The notes under the pieces were generated by a model. The model did no database searches. It worked only from the letters and a program-made list of their open reading frames with translations, and was not told the origin of the DNA. The position numbers and the translations under genes are program-made. Below, piece after piece: positions 54,320-63,464 of a stretch of 64,000 bases of DNA. Origin of the DNA: Actinacidiphila paucisporea. GTDB taxonomy: Bacteria > Actinomycetota > Actinomycetes > Streptomycetales > Streptomycetaceae. The first letter of the stretch is position 1. Each line of letters opens with the position of its first letter. The DNA lies in NCBI RefSeq assembly GCF_900142575.1, contig NZ_FRBI01000016.1, forward strand, positions 104,075 to 168,074, written 5' to 3'.

Positions 54320-54979
54320 CTAGTTGTAGTGGTGCTCGGGCGGTGGTGTGGTCGTGCACGTCAGCGGCCCGTCCGCCGGGACGATCCGCTCCACCGAGCC
54401 GGGGTTCATGTGCACCGAGGCCAGCTGCGCGGCGTTGAGGTAGCCGATGAACAGCTGCTTCCCGTCCGGCATCGCGGCCGGGAAGAAGGTGAACGTCACC
54501 TTGCCGTCATCGTCTGTCCTGCCCTTCATCACGTTCGTGACCCCGGGCCCGGACCCGCTGGGGCTCAGCTTTCCGTCGTCGTGCGGTCCCTTGCAGAACA
54601 CGCCCTCCTTGATCAGGACCGGGAACCCGGCCCTGCGCAGCGCCTGCTCCAGACCCGCGTGGTCGCTGAAGTACGCGGATTTGTCCCAGGTGGCGACGAG
54701 GGTGCCGTCCTTCTTCGTGTCGATGGTGTACGCGGCCGACTGGATGTGCACCGATCCCGCGCCGGTGCTGTTGCCGGCCGACGGTGGAGCCGTCGAGGGG
54801 TTGCTCAGCGCGGGCACCCCGATCGCGAGGGCCGCGGCGGCCGCCCCCCCTGCCGCGCCCACGAATCGGCGCCGGTTGCGACGGGCGCTGCCGGCCGCCA
54901 TGATCCGCTCGACGGGCGTGGACATGGTGACGTCATCGAAGGAGTCCTTCACTGCGTTGAGCACCTCGTGCTCGCTCAT
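54320..54979 (-). CDS. Membrane-anchored protein, probable anti-sigma factor of the adjacent ECF sigma
   Basis: A 219-aa protein with a cytoplasmic N-terminus (MSEHEVLNAVKDSFDDVTMS), one hydrophobic segment (FVGAAGGAAAAALAIGVPAL, about 39-58) preceded by Arg residues, and an extracellular C-terminal domain with two cysteines (VFCKGPHDDGK; PLTCTTTPPPE). The short cytoplasmic part is smaller than a zinc-finger anti-sigma domain and has no HxxxCxxC motif, so control of the sigma factor is inferred from gene order. Its ATG overlaps the sigma stop (ATGA, 54976-54979). Confidence 0.65.
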   Translation of the reverse strand: MSEHEVLNAVKDSFDDVTMSTPVERIMAAGSARRNRRRFVGAAGGAAAAALAIGVPALSNPSTAPPSAGNSTGAGSVHIQSAAYTIDTKKDGTLVATWDKSAYFSDHAGLEQALRRAGFPVLIKEGVFCKGPHDDGKLSPSGSGPGVTNVMKGRTDDDGKVTFTFFPAAMPDGKQLFIGYLNAAQLASVHMNPGSVERIVPADGPLTCTTTPPPEHHYN

Positions 54980-55515
54980 GGTCCGACCTCCTGGTCATTG
55001 GCGATACCGTCATCGACGGTGACGAGTCGGCCGCGCAACGCCGATACGGCTCGTGACAGATGAGCGGTGACGGTACCCTCCGCGATGCCCAGCACCTTGG
55101 CCGTGGCCTTGGTGTCCAGGTCGAGGAAGACCCGTAGCGCGATCACCTCCCGCTGCCGCTGCGGCAGTTGACGCAGCACGGCGAGCAGATCGGGGTCCAG
55201 GCCGGTCTCGGCTTCCCGCGGATCGGACACGTCGGGCGCACCGTCCTCCAGCCCGACCTCCTTCCGTCTCCGCCTCCACCAGGACACCCGGGTGTTCAAC
55301 GCGGTGCGTACGATCCATGCGCGCGGCGCCGGGTGCCGGCTGACATTCGGCCAGGAGGCCCAGGCGCGGGTGAACGCCTCGGCCACCAGATCCTCGGCGA
55401 GCTGCCGATCGCCCACACTCGCCAGGACCGCCCGCAGGCACCCGTCCCGGCTCGCTGCGTAGAACTCCTTGAACTCCGACTGCTTCACACCCCCTATACG
55501 CCGCAGCGTCCCCAC
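54976..55515 (-). CDS. ECF-type RNA polymerase sigma factor
   Basis: A 179-aa sigma-70 family protein with region 2 (FKEFYAASRDGCLRAVLASV, DLVAEAFTRAWASW) and region 4 (LPQRQREVIALRVFLDLDTK, GIAEGTVTAHLSRAV). It lacks regions 1 and 3, as ECF factors do. It resembles the SigE/SigM-like actinobacterial groups that pair with a membrane protein directly downstream, which is the case here. GTG 55515 is chosen because GAGAGG lies 7 nt upstream; ATG 55536 is an alternative. It would redirect transcription in response to an envelope signal. Confidence 0.85.
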   Translation of the reverse strand: MGTLRRIGGVKQSEFKEFYAASRDGCLRAVLASVGDRQLAEDLVAEAFTRAWASWPNVSRHPAPRAWIVRTALNTRVSWWRRRRKEVGLEDGAPDVSDPREAETGLDPDLLAVLRQLPQRQREVIALRVFLDLDTKATAKVLGIAEGTVTAHLSRAVSALRGRLVTVDDGIANDQEVGP

Positions 55516-55584
55516 ACGCTTACCTCTCCGCCCCATGCGTTGGTCAGCCCGGCGACCGACTTCGTTCCGTAGTCGAGAACAACG

Positions 55585-56373
55585 CTACGTCGCCGTCTGG
55601 TGAGGAGGAGCCTCCGGCCTCGCCTGCTCGTGGTCGACGACTACAGCGTGTGGCTGGCGCGCGGCCGTGACGAGGGCGGTCAGGACGCGGAGGTCGTCGC
55701 CGGCCTCCGGGTGCCACTGCACGGCGAGTACGAAGCCGTCGCCGGCCCGCGGCTCCACTGCCTCCACGGTGCCGTCCTCCGCGAGCGCGCAGACCACGAG
55801 GCCGCGGCCGAGCCGGTCCACTGCCTGATGGTGGAAGGTGGGTACGGCGACCGGCTCCGGCAGCAGCTCGCCCAGCCGGGTCCCCGCGACGGCCGTGACC
55901 TGGTGGCGCCCGAACACGCCGGGCGGTCCGGCGTGCCCGTCGTGTCCGACGGCGTCCGGCAGGTGCTGCGTCAGTGTCCCGCCGAGAGCGATGTTGAGCA
56001 GCTGCATGCCCCGGCAGATGCCGAGCAGTGGCGTGCCGTCCGCAAGGGCCGCCTCGATCAGGGCCAGTTCCCAGGCGTCCCGCTCACGGCAGGGGGGTCC
56101 GGTCCGCGGGTGCGGCCTGGCCCCGTACTGCGCGGGCTCCACGTCCGGGCCGCCCGCGATGACGAGGCCGTCCAGCCGCCCCACCACCGCGGATGCCCGG
56201 TCCGGGCGGTCGGGCGGGAGGAGCACCGCGGTGCCGCCCGCCCGCTGGACCAGCCGGTGGTAGCCGGCGGGCAGCACGGCGGCGGGCAGGTCCCACGCCC
56301 CCCAGCGCACCGACTCCTCCAGGTAGGTGCTGACGCCGATGAGCGCGGTGGCCGCGCGACTCGCCCTGTCCAC
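55585..56373 (-). CDS. Gamma-glutamyl hydrolase of class I amidotransferase fold (PuuD/peptidase C26 type)
   Basis: A 262-aa protein. GGPDVEP (74-80) and the nucleophile elbow GICRGMQLLN (Cys120) are typical of C26 enzymes; VQWHPEAGDD carries the catalytic His/Glu. Members split gamma-glutamyl amides such as gamma-glutamyl-GABA or related products. It lies 32 bp downstream of the permease gene on the same strand and would release the free acid made by the GlnA4-like/ALDH route. No signal peptide. It ends the permease operon. Confidence 0.9.
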   Translation of the reverse strand: MDRASRAATALIGVSTYLEESVRWGAWDLPAAVLPAGYHRLVQRAGGTAVLLPPDRPDRASAVVGRLDGLVIAGGPDVEPAQYGARPHPRTGPPCRERDAWELALIEAALADGTPLLGICRGMQLLNIALGGTLTQHLPDAVGHDGHAGPPGVFGRHQVTAVAGTRLGELLPEPVAVPTFHHQAVDRLGRGLVVCALAEDGTVEAVEPRAGDGFVLAVQWHPEAGDDLRVLTALVTAARQPHAVVVDHEQARPEAPPHQTAT

Positions 56374-56405
56374 TGCTCACCGGTTCCTTCCCGGTCGGAT
56401 TCGGA

Positions 56406-57950
56406 TCAGAATTCCAGTTCGTGTTCGATGGCGGCCAGTTCATCGGGGGTGCCCTGGACCTTCGGGCCGGCGAACCACTTGCGGGCCGACACGAGCCACC
56501 AGCTGCCGGCGAAGCCGATCACGAGGAGGACCGCGAGCGGGGTGTAGTTGAAGCTCTTCGACGTGACGGGGCTGGTCGTCGGCAGCATGAACAGCACGGT
56601 GATGAATCCGGTCCACACCACGGCCACGACGCCCACGGGCCTGCTCCACCGGCCCAGATGCCACGGACCGCGTGCGAACCGGTCGCCCTGCAGCAGGCGC
56701 AGGAACACCGGCAGGACGTAGGCGATGTACAGACCGATCACGGCGATCGAGGTGACGGCGGCATAGGCGGTGGCGTTCCACAGATACGGCAGGCCGAGCA
56801 GGAACGCGCCGCCGGCAGCCAGCCAGACGGCGTTGGTGGGAGTCTTGGTCCGCTTGTTGATCCGGTGCCACACCTGGGAGCCGGGAAGGGCGCCGTCCCG
56901 GGAGAAGGCGTAGATCATGCGCGAGTTGGCCGTGACCGATGACATGCCGCAGAAGAACTGGGCGCCGATGGCCACGAGCAGCAGCAGCTTGCCGCCGGTA
57001 TCGCCCACCGCGTCGATGAAGATCTGCGCCGGGGGCACGCCGGTGGAGGTGCCCAGTTCGCCGCCGTAGTCCTGGATGGCGAAGGTGATGCCGATCAGCA
57101 GGATCCAGCCGGCGGCCAGGGACACCAGGATGGACATCACGATGCCGCGCGGGCCGGCGTTGGCGGCGTCGTGGGTCTCCTCGGTCATGTGGGCCGAGGC
57201 GTCGTAGCCGGTGAAGGTGTACTGCGCGAGCAGCAACCCCAGCAGTGCGACGTACCAGCCGGAGTGCCAGCCGGTCTGGTTGACGAAGTGGGTGAACACG
57301 AAGTCGGCGGACTGGTGCCTGTCGGGCACGGCGACCAGCGTGCCCACGATGACCAGCACGCCCAGGACGTGCCACCACACGCTGACATTGCCCAGGACGG
57401 AGACCAGCCGCACGCCGAAGGTGTTCAGGAGGCCGTGGGCCGCGAGTACCAGCCCGAACAGCAGCATGGTGTGCCCGGGAGTGGCGGCGAATCCGAACTG
57501 CAGATCCAGCAGGGCGTTGAGGAAGAAAGCCGCACCGAAGTCGATGCCCGCCGTCACCGCCACCTGCCCGAGGAAGTTGAACCAGCCCGTGAACCAGGAC
57601 CACGCCGGCCCGTGGGACGGGGCCAGCTTCGCCGCCCAGTAGTACAGGCCGCCGGCCGTCGGGTAGCTGGAGCAGACCTCCGCCATGGCCAGACCCACGA
57701 ACAGCGTCATGGTGCCGACCAGCGGCCAGCCCCAGGTGATCAGCGCCGGTCCGCCGGTGACCATGCCGAAGCCGTACAGCGTCAGGCATCCCGACAGCAC
57801 CGAGATGATGGTGAACGAGATGGCGAAGTTGGAGAACCCCGACATCGAACGGGCCAGTTCCTGGGCGTAGCCGAGTTCGTGCAAGCGTTGTGCGTCGCCG
57901 GACAGCCGGGTGTCCGGTTTCCTCGTCGTCACGGGCTCGTCGGTGGACAT
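56406..57950 (-). CDS. APC-family amino-acid/amine permease
   Basis: A 514-aa transporter with about twelve helices. The N-terminal MSGFSNFAISFTIISVLSGC (about 35-54) and the TAGGLYYWAAKLAP loop are hallmarks of the APC amino-acid permease family (GABA/choline-type subgroup). In this cluster the likely substrate is an amine or ethanolamine-like compound, but that is inferred. The start lies 0.9 kb from the FadR gene's stop, in the same direction. The 3' end is followed closely by the C26 hydrolase. Confidence 0.88.
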   Translation of the reverse strand: MSTDEPVTTRKPDTRLSGDAQRLHELGYAQELARSMSGFSNFAISFTIISVLSGCLTLYGFGMVTGGPALITWGWPLVGTMTLFVGLAMAEVCSSYPTAGGLYYWAAKLAPSHGPAWSWFTGWFNFLGQVAVTAGIDFGAAFFLNALLDLQFGFAATPGHTMLLFGLVLAAHGLLNTFGVRLVSVLGNVSVWWHVLGVLVIVGTLVAVPDRHQSADFVFTHFVNQTGWHSGWYVALLGLLLAQYTFTGYDASAHMTEETHDAANAGPRGIVMSILVSLAAGWILLIGITFAIQDYGGELGTSTGVPPAQIFIDAVGDTGGKLLLLVAIGAQFFCGMSSVTANSRMIYAFSRDGALPGSQVWHRINKRTKTPTNAVWLAAGGAFLLGLPYLWNATAYAAVTSIAVIGLYIAYVLPVFLRLLQGDRFARGPWHLGRWSRPVGVVAVVWTGFITVLFMLPTTSPVTSKSFNYTPLAVLLVIGFAGSWWLVSARKWFAGPKVQGTPDELAAIEHELEF

Positions 57951-58133
57951 TGGCGCCTCCTAGGGCTCGGGCAGTCCCCGCGGATGGGGCGTCCGGCGGG
58001 CCGCTCCTGCCTGGATTCAAAGGTGTGAGGCGATACCTTTGCCGTCAGCGGTGCTCGGCGCAAGAGTCCGGCGTTAAACAGCGGTTACGAAGGGCCTCGG
58101 AGTCGCCGGCGAGGATCGCGGGGCGCCCCGCGC

Positions 58134-58877
58134 TCAGGCGAGAAACCCCCGCAGCAGCGCCGCGGTCCCCACGCAGTGCTCCCGCATCACCTCGCGGGCG
58201 GTGTCCGCGTCACCCTCCAGCACCGCCTCGACCAGCGCCGTGTGTTGCTGCTGGGAGTGCTCCAGGTTGCGCACCAGCAGCGGGATGCAGTCCAGCAGGT
58301 CGTTGACGGTCGCCCGGACGGCCGCGTACCGAGTGGCAAGAGTGGGCGAGCCGGACAGTTCGACAAGAGTGAGGTGGAGCATCGTGTCGCAGCGCCGGTA
58401 GTCGGCGAGGGGCGCGTCGCGGGTCGCCGCCAGCGCCTCCCGCAGCCGGCCGGCCTGTTCCTCCGCCAAGCCCTCCTCCGCACACAGTCCCGCCGCGCCC
58501 ACTTCGAGGACCTCGCGGAACCGCAGCGTGTCCACCAGGTCCACCTTCGCGATGCGGCGCCGCAGTTCGCCCTGGGCGCCGCCGCCTCCGAGAGCCGTGC
58601 GCTGCGTCACGAACGTGCCGCCGTACCGCCCGCGCCGGCTCTCCAGCAGGCCCTCGTCCTGGAGGACTTTGAGCACGTCGCGCAGCGTCACCCGGCTCAC
58701 CCCGAGGCGCTCGGCGAGCTCGCGCTCGGCCGGCAGCCGCCCTCCTTCGGGGACGAGTCCGAGCCGGATGACCTGGAGTATCTGCTCCAGCGCCTCCTCG
58801 AAGCCGTTGCCCGCGCGCACCGGCCGCAGCACCGTCGCCAGCCGGTCGCCGGGGACCGCTTCCCGGATGTCCCCCAT
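58134..58877 (-). CDS. FadR/GntR-family transcriptional regulator
   Basis: A 247-aa protein with an N-terminal winged helix (about 28-90: LEQILQVIRLGLVPEGGRLP, ERELAERLGVSRVTLRDVLK) and a C-terminal FCD ligand-binding domain (LRFREVLEVGAAGLCAEEGL, DTMLHLTLVELSGSP) with several His positions for a metal or ligand. ATG 58877 has GAAGAGGG upstream. It is divergent from the GlnA4-like gene (73-bp gap), so it most likely represses that gene and, downstream on its own strand, the permease operon. Substrate amine is the likely inducer. Confidence 0.88.
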   Translation of the reverse strand: MGDIREAVPGDRLATVLRPVRAGNGFEEALEQILQVIRLGLVPEGGRLPAERELAERLGVSRVTLRDVLKVLQDEGLLESRRGRYGGTFVTQRTALGGGGAQGELRRRIAKVDLVDTLRFREVLEVGAAGLCAEEGLAEEQAGRLREALAATRDAPLADYRRCDTMLHLTLVELSGSPTLATRYAAVRATVNDLLDCIPLLVRNLEHSQQQHTALVEAVLEGDADTAREVMREHCVGTAALLRGFLA

Positions 58878-58951
58878 CGAACCCTCTTCCCCATCAATGG
58901 TCTGCCAGAATACCTTATGGCCCCTCGGCCGCACCGACAGGAGGCGTTCCC

Positions 58952-60319
58952 GTGGCAGACCGCACACCCCCGCTACCCGTTGACGAACTGCGCGGACTCG
59001 TCAACGCCGGGGAGATCGACACCGTGGTCCTCGCCTTCACCGACATGCAGGGCAGGTTGCAGGGAAAGCGGTTCGCCGCTCGGTTCTTCCTGGACGACGT
59101 CCTCGGCCACGGCACCGAGGGCTGCAACTACCTGCTCGCGGTGGACGCCGACATGAACACCGTCGGCGGCTACGCGATGTCGTCCTGGGAGCGCGGCTAC
59201 GGGGACTTCGCCATGCACGGCGACACGGCCACCCTCCGCCGCACTCCCTGGAACCCCGGTACGGCGCTCATCACCGCCGACCTGTCCTGGCACGACGGCA
59301 CGCCCGTCACCGCCTCGCCCCGACAGGTGCTGCGCCACCAGCTCGACCGGCTCGCCGCACTCGGGTGGACCGCCTACGTCGGCACCGAACTGGAGTTCAT
59401 GGTCTTCAAGGACACCTACGAGGACGCCTGGGCCCGCGGCTACCGCGGGATGAAGCCCGCCAACCTCTACAACGTCGACTACTCCGTCCTCGGCACCGGA
59501 CGGGTCGAGCCGCTGCTGCGCCGTATCCGCAACGAGATGGGCGCCGCCGGCATGACCGTGGAGTCGGCCAAGGGCGAGTGCAACCTCGGCCAGCACGAGA
59601 TCGCTTTCCGCTACTCGGACGCGCTGACGACGTGCGACCAGCACTCCGTCTACAAGACCGGCGCCAAGGAGATCGCCGCCCAGGAGGGCGTGGCCCTCAC
59701 CTTCATGGCCAAGTACGACGAGCGCGAGGGCAACTCCTGCCACATTCACCTCTCGCTCCGCGACGCGGCCGGCACTCCCGTGCTCGCCGATGACCAGGGC
59801 CCGTACGGCATGTCGCGGACCATGCGGCACTTCCTTGCCGGGCAGCTTTCCGCGCTGCGCGAGTTCACGCTTTTCTACGCCCCGAACATCAACTCCTACA
59901 AGCGGTTCCGACCCGGCTCCTTCGCCCCGACCGCCGCCGCCTGGGGGCCCGACAACCGCACTTGCGCCCTGCGCGTCATCGGCCACGGCCCGTCCCACCG
60001 GATGGAGAACCGCCTCCCCGGCGGCGACGTCAACCCGTACCTGGCGGTGGCGGCCATGGTGGCGGCCGGCATCCACGGTGTCGAGCAGGAGCTGGAACTC
60101 CCCGAGGCATGCACCGGCAACGCGTACGACGGCGACGCGGCGCACGTCCCCGCGACGCTGCGCGAGGCAGCCGAGCTGTGGACCGGCAGTGCCCTGGCCC
60201 GCGCCGCCTTCGGCGACGATGTGGTGGAGCACTACGCGAACATGGCCCGGATCGAGCAGGCCGCGTACGACACCGCCGTGACGGACTGGGAGCGGTTCCG
60301 CTCCTTCGAGCGCATGTGA
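58952..60319 (+). CDS. Glutamine-synthetase-like gamma-glutamyl-amine ligase (GlnA4/PuuA type)
   Basis: A 455-aa glutamine-synthetase-fold enzyme. The beta-grasp N-terminal domain has FTDMQGRLQGKRF; the catalytic part has TELEFMVFKDTYEDAW, SAKGECNLGQHEIAF and EGNSCHIHLSL, which supply metal and nucleotide ligands. Its length and N-terminus fit the GlnA-like proteins that glutamylate amines, such as GlnA4 (gamma-glutamylethanolamide) and GlnA3 (polyamines), not housekeeping GS. The GTG start follows GGAGG. It opens the ligase-ALDH-SDR operon. Exact amine is inferred from context only. Confidence 0.85.
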   Translation: MADRTPPLPVDELRGLVNAGEIDTVVLAFTDMQGRLQGKRFAARFFLDDVLGHGTEGCNYLLAVDADMNTVGGYAMSSWERGYGDFAMHGDTATLRRTPWNPGTALITADLSWHDGTPVTASPRQVLRHQLDRLAALGWTAYVGTELEFMVFKDTYEDAWARGYRGMKPANLYNVDYSVLGTGRVEPLLRRIRNEMGAAGMTVESAKGECNLGQHEIAFRYSDALTTCDQHSVYKTGAKEIAAQEGVALTFMAKYDEREGNSCHIHLSLRDAAGTPVLADDQGPYGMSRTMRHFLAGQLSALREFTLFYAPNINSYKRFRPGSFAPTAAAWGPDNRTCALRVIGHGPSHRMENRLPGGDVNPYLAVAAMVAAGIHGVEQELELPEACTGNAYDGDAAHVPATLREAAELWTGSALARAAFGDDVVEHYANMARIEQAAYDTAVTDWERFRSFERM

Positions 60320-60325
60320 GGGACC

Positions 60326-61708
60326 GTGACAGACACCGTGCAGGAGCACCAGGTACTCAACCCGGCGACCGAGGAGGTCATCGCGACCGTCCCCGCCGCC
60401 ACCCCCGCCGAGGTCGGCGCCGCCGTCGTACGCGCCGCCGCGGCGCAGGCGGTCTGGGCCGCGGCGGCGCCGGGGGACCGGGCGCGGATACTGCGGCAGT
60501 TCGCGGCCGCCGTGGACAGCCACCTCGAAGAGCTGGCCCAGCTGGAGGTACGGGAGGCGGGGCACCCGGTGGGCAACGCCCGCTGGGAGGCGGGCAACGC
60601 CCGTGACCTGCTCGACTACGCGGCCGGCGGCGTCGAGCGGCTGTGCGGCAGCCAGATCCCGGTGGCCGGCGGCCTGAACGTCACCTTCCACGAGCCGCTC
60701 GGCGTCGTCGCCGTCATCGCCCCATGGAACTTCCCCCTGCCGATCGCCGCCTGGGGCAGCGCCCCTGCCCTGGCCGCAGGCAACGCCGTGATCCTCAAAC
60801 CCGCCGAGACCACCCCGCTCACCGCGCTGCGCCTGGCGGCCATCGGGCTGGAGGCAGGACTTCCGGAAGATCTCTTCCAGGTGCTGCCGGGCGCCGGACC
60901 GGTCACCGGCAACGCCCTCGTCGAGCACCCGGGCGTCGCCAAGGTCGTCTTCACCGGTTCCACCGCCGTTGGCAAGCAGATCATGGCGCGGTGCGCGGCG
61001 AGCCTGAAGCGGGTGACGCTCGAACTCGGCGGCAAGAGCCCCAACATCGTCTTTGCGGACGCCGACATCGAACGGGCGGCGGCCGCCGCCCCCGGATCCT
61101 TCCTCGACAACAGCGGCCAGGACTGCTGCGCCCGGACCCGCATCCTCGTGCAGCGCGGTGTGTACGACCGTTTCATGGAGCTGCTGGAACCCGCTGTGAA
61201 GGCGTTCACGGTGGGCGATCCGGCCGACCCCAGCACGCAGATGGGGCCGCTCATCTCGGCCGTCCACCTGGAGCGGGTACGCTCCTTCGTCCCCGAGGAC
61301 GCGCCCGCCGCCATTCGCGGCGACACCCCCGCCGGCAAGGGCTTCTGGTACCCGGCGACCGTGCTCACCCCCGGGACGGACGACAGCCCCGTGACCCGCG
61401 AGGAGATCTTCGGCCCGGTCGCCGTCGTCCTGCCCTTCGAGGACGAGGACGAGGCCGTACGGCTCGCCAACGCCACCCGCTACGGCCTGTCCGGCTCGAT
61501 CTGGACCAGGGACGTCGGCCGCGCCGTCCGCGTCTCCCGCGCCGTGGCCGCGGGGAACCTGTCCGTCAACTCGCACAGCAGCGTGCGCTACTGGACCCCC
61601 TTCGGAGGCTTCGGCGAGTCCGGAATCGGCCGCGAGCTCGGCCCCGGCGCCCTTGCCGCCTTCACCGAGACGAAGAACGTGTTCATCGACACCGAGGAGA
61701 GCAAGTGA
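60326..61708 (+). CDS. Aldehyde dehydrogenase
   Basis: A 460-aa NAD(P)-dependent enzyme. VTLELGGKSPNIVFADADIE holds the catalytic Glu and the catalytic Cys is in SGQDCCART. NPLGVVAVIAPWNFP-like and FTGSTAVGKQI segments form the cofactor site. In this context it would oxidise the aldehyde of a gamma-glutamylated amine (PuuC-like step). GTG 60326 starts 6 bp after the ligase stop. Its stop overlaps the SDR start (GTGA). Confidence 0.9.
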   Translation: MTDTVQEHQVLNPATEEVIATVPAATPAEVGAAVVRAAAAQAVWAAAAPGDRARILRQFAAAVDSHLEELAQLEVREAGHPVGNARWEAGNARDLLDYAAGGVERLCGSQIPVAGGLNVTFHEPLGVVAVIAPWNFPLPIAAWGSAPALAAGNAVILKPAETTPLTALRLAAIGLEAGLPEDLFQVLPGAGPVTGNALVEHPGVAKVVFTGSTAVGKQIMARCAASLKRVTLELGGKSPNIVFADADIERAAAAAPGSFLDNSGQDCCARTRILVQRGVYDRFMELLEPAVKAFTVGDPADPSTQMGPLISAVHLERVRSFVPEDAPAAIRGDTPAGKGFWYPATVLTPGTDDSPVTREEIFGPVAVVLPFEDEDEAVRLANATRYGLSGSIWTRDVGRAVRVSRAVAAGNLSVNSHSSVRYWTPFGGFGESGIGRELGPGALAAFTETKNVFIDTEESK

Positions 61709-62505
61709 CGACCGAGCACACCGATCAACCTCCCGCCACGTGCCGCCGCCTGGTCGGCCGGACAGCCGTCGTCACCGGCGCCGGCAGCGGGATCGGCCTG
61801 GCCGCCGCCCGCCGCCTCGCCTCCGAGGGCGCCGCCGTGGTCTGCGCCGATGTCGACACAGCCGCGGGCAAGGCTGCCGCCGCCGCGACCGGCGGGCTCT
61901 TCGTCCAGGTCGACGTCACCGACTCCGACCAGGTCGAGGCGCTCTTCAGGACCGCGTACGACACCTACGGCTCGGTCGACGTCGCCTTCAACAACGCCGG
62001 CATCTCGCCCCCGGACGACGACTCGATCCTCACCACGGGGCTCGACGCATGGCGGCGCGTCCAGGAGGTCAACCTCACCTCCGTCTACCTGTGCTGCAAG
62101 CACGTCATTCCCTACATGCAGCGCCAGGGCAAGGGCTCCATCATCAACACCGCCTCGTTCGTCGCACGGATGGGTGCCGCCACGTCCCAGATCAGCTACA
62201 CGGCCTCGAAGGGCGGCGTGCTTGCCATGTCCCGCGAGCTGGGAGTCCAGTTCGCCCGCGAGGGCATCCGGGTCAACGCGCTGTCCCCCGGGCCGGTCAA
62301 CACCCCTTTGCTCAGGGAGCTGTTCGCCAAGGACGCGGAGCGGGCGGCGCGCCGCCTGGTGCACATCCCGGTCGGCCGCTTCGCTGAGCCCGAGGAGATC
62401 GCCGCCGCAGTGGCCTTTCTCGCAAGCGACGACTCCTCGTTCGTCACCGCCGCGGAGTTCCTCGTCGACGGCGGGATCGCGGGGGCGTACGTGACTCCCC
62501 TCTAG
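61705..62505 (+). CDS. Short-chain dehydrogenase/reductase
   Basis: A 266-aa classical SDR: TGAGSGIG (24-31), NNAG (96-99), Ser151 and YTASK (Tyr165/Lys169). GTG 61705 overlaps the ALDH stop by 4 bp. It probably oxidises the alcohol group of the glutamylated amine before the aldehyde step (fits ethanolamine use), though other small alcohols are possible. The 3' end overlaps a regulator remnant on the other strand. Confidence 0.88.
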   Translation: MTTEHTDQPPATCRRLVGRTAVVTGAGSGIGLAAARRLASEGAAVVCADVDTAAGKAAAAATGGLFVQVDVTDSDQVEALFRTAYDTYGSVDVAFNNAGISPPDDDSILTTGLDAWRRVQEVNLTSVYLCCKHVIPYMQRQGKGSIINTASFVARMGAATSQISYTASKGGVLAMSRELGVQFAREGIRVNALSPGPVNTPLLRELFAKDAERAARRLVHIPVGRFAEPEEIAAAVAFLASDDSSFVTAAEFLVDGGIAGAYVTPL

Positions 62506-63064
62506 AGCCACCGTTGCCGGTAGCGGCGTGTACGGGATGCAGCCACGCGGCGCTCTGCTCGGCCAGGGCGCGGCGCACCAGGCGCTCGGCCTCGTCCAGC
62601 TCGTCGGCCCATAAGGCGACGGACGCGGCCGCGCCGAGCCGGATCGGGTTCGAGAGCGGGTCGGCGGGCTCCCGCAGCAGTGCCTTGATGCGTGCCATGG
62701 CGGCACCGGCCGAGAGCAGTCCCGCGCTCGACTCGTACTGCACAAGCAGCGCCCGCCCGGCCGGGTCGACCAGTTCGGGTGAGCGCGTGGCCTCCTCGCG
62801 GAAGCGGCCGTACACCTCGCTCCTTACGGCCTGGTCGTAGTCGGACAGCAGCGCGGAGGCGGTCCGCAGCGTGCGCACCAGATCCGGATGGCCGGGCAGT
62901 TCCTCGATCGTGGCGGTCAGTACGGTCATGGCGCCGTGCACCTCGCCCCGCCCGGCCAGCGCCGTGCCCAGCGCCATCGCCGAGCGCGCCCGGCCGCGGG
63001 GCACGTCCGACAGCCGGGTGGCCTCGGTGAGCCGGGGTATGCCGGTGGCGCCCCCGCCCGCCAC
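62444..63064 (-). pseudogene. Fragment of a large LuxR-type (ATPase/TPR) regulator
   Basis: The frame reads like the helical-repeat region of AAA/LuxR-family (LAL/MalT-like) regulators: ARSAMALGTALAGRGEVHGA, TATIEELPGHPDLVRTLRTA, LLVQYESSAGLLSAGAAMAR and ASVALWADELDEAERLVRRA. It lacks the N-terminal NTPase and the C-terminal HTH, and the last 30 residues are low-complexity, partly antisense to the SDR. It is a remnant. Confidence 0.55.
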
Positions 63065-63084
63065 CTGACGGGGCGCGGATACTC

Positions 63085-63095
63085 CGAAACTTTCG
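63085..63095. promoter_or_regulatory. Palindromic operator CGAAACTTTCG (distal)
   Basis: The 11-bp sequence is an almost perfect palindrome about a central base. A second, related copy stands next to the promoter-like TTGACA at 63254. Palindromes of this type are found before Streptomyces xylanase genes and are bound by LacI/ROK-type sugar regulators; assignment here is by similarity of pattern. Confidence 0.45.
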
Positions 63096-63233
63096 TCACC
63101 TCAGACGTCCCCGCGGCCGTCACATCCTCCGCGCGGTAGGCGAGTTGTTCCGCCGGATGGGCACGACTCCGAGGCATGTCCTCTGATCAGGGAGCATTCC
63201 TGACCCTGCGAAATGGCCACGAGGAGAAAGATT

Positions 63234-63282
63234 CGAAACTTTCACCGAAAGTATTGACACCCCGGGAGTGCGGATCAGACTG
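63234..63282 (+). promoter_or_regulatory. Xylanase promoter with a proximal CGAAACTTTC/CGAAAGT operator
   Basis: CGAAACTTTC (63234-63243) and CGAAAGT (63246-63252) form an inverted pair directly before TTGACA (63254-63259), a perfect -35 box. A weak -10 (CAGACT) lies about 17 nt further. About 180 bp of leader precede the xylanase start. Binding of a repressor here would block the -35 box. Confidence 0.55.
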
Positions 63283-63464
63283 TTCGGCATCGCCGGCGAC
63301 CAGTCGCCGACGATCCGGGCCGCACCATGGCCCGGTCCTCCGGTCGCAGCACTCCTGGCGGCCGGAGAGTGCGCCATGCCTCTCCAGCCCAGGCCGGCCA
63401 GGCCTGTGACGACCGGGAGCACGGCGCACAGCTGCCCCCCACGCTTCCAGGAGGAAACACACCC

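Noticed and set aside
58973..61576. Large minus-strand open frame opposite the ligase and ALDH genes
   Set aside because: Antisense of two clearly recognised enzymes.
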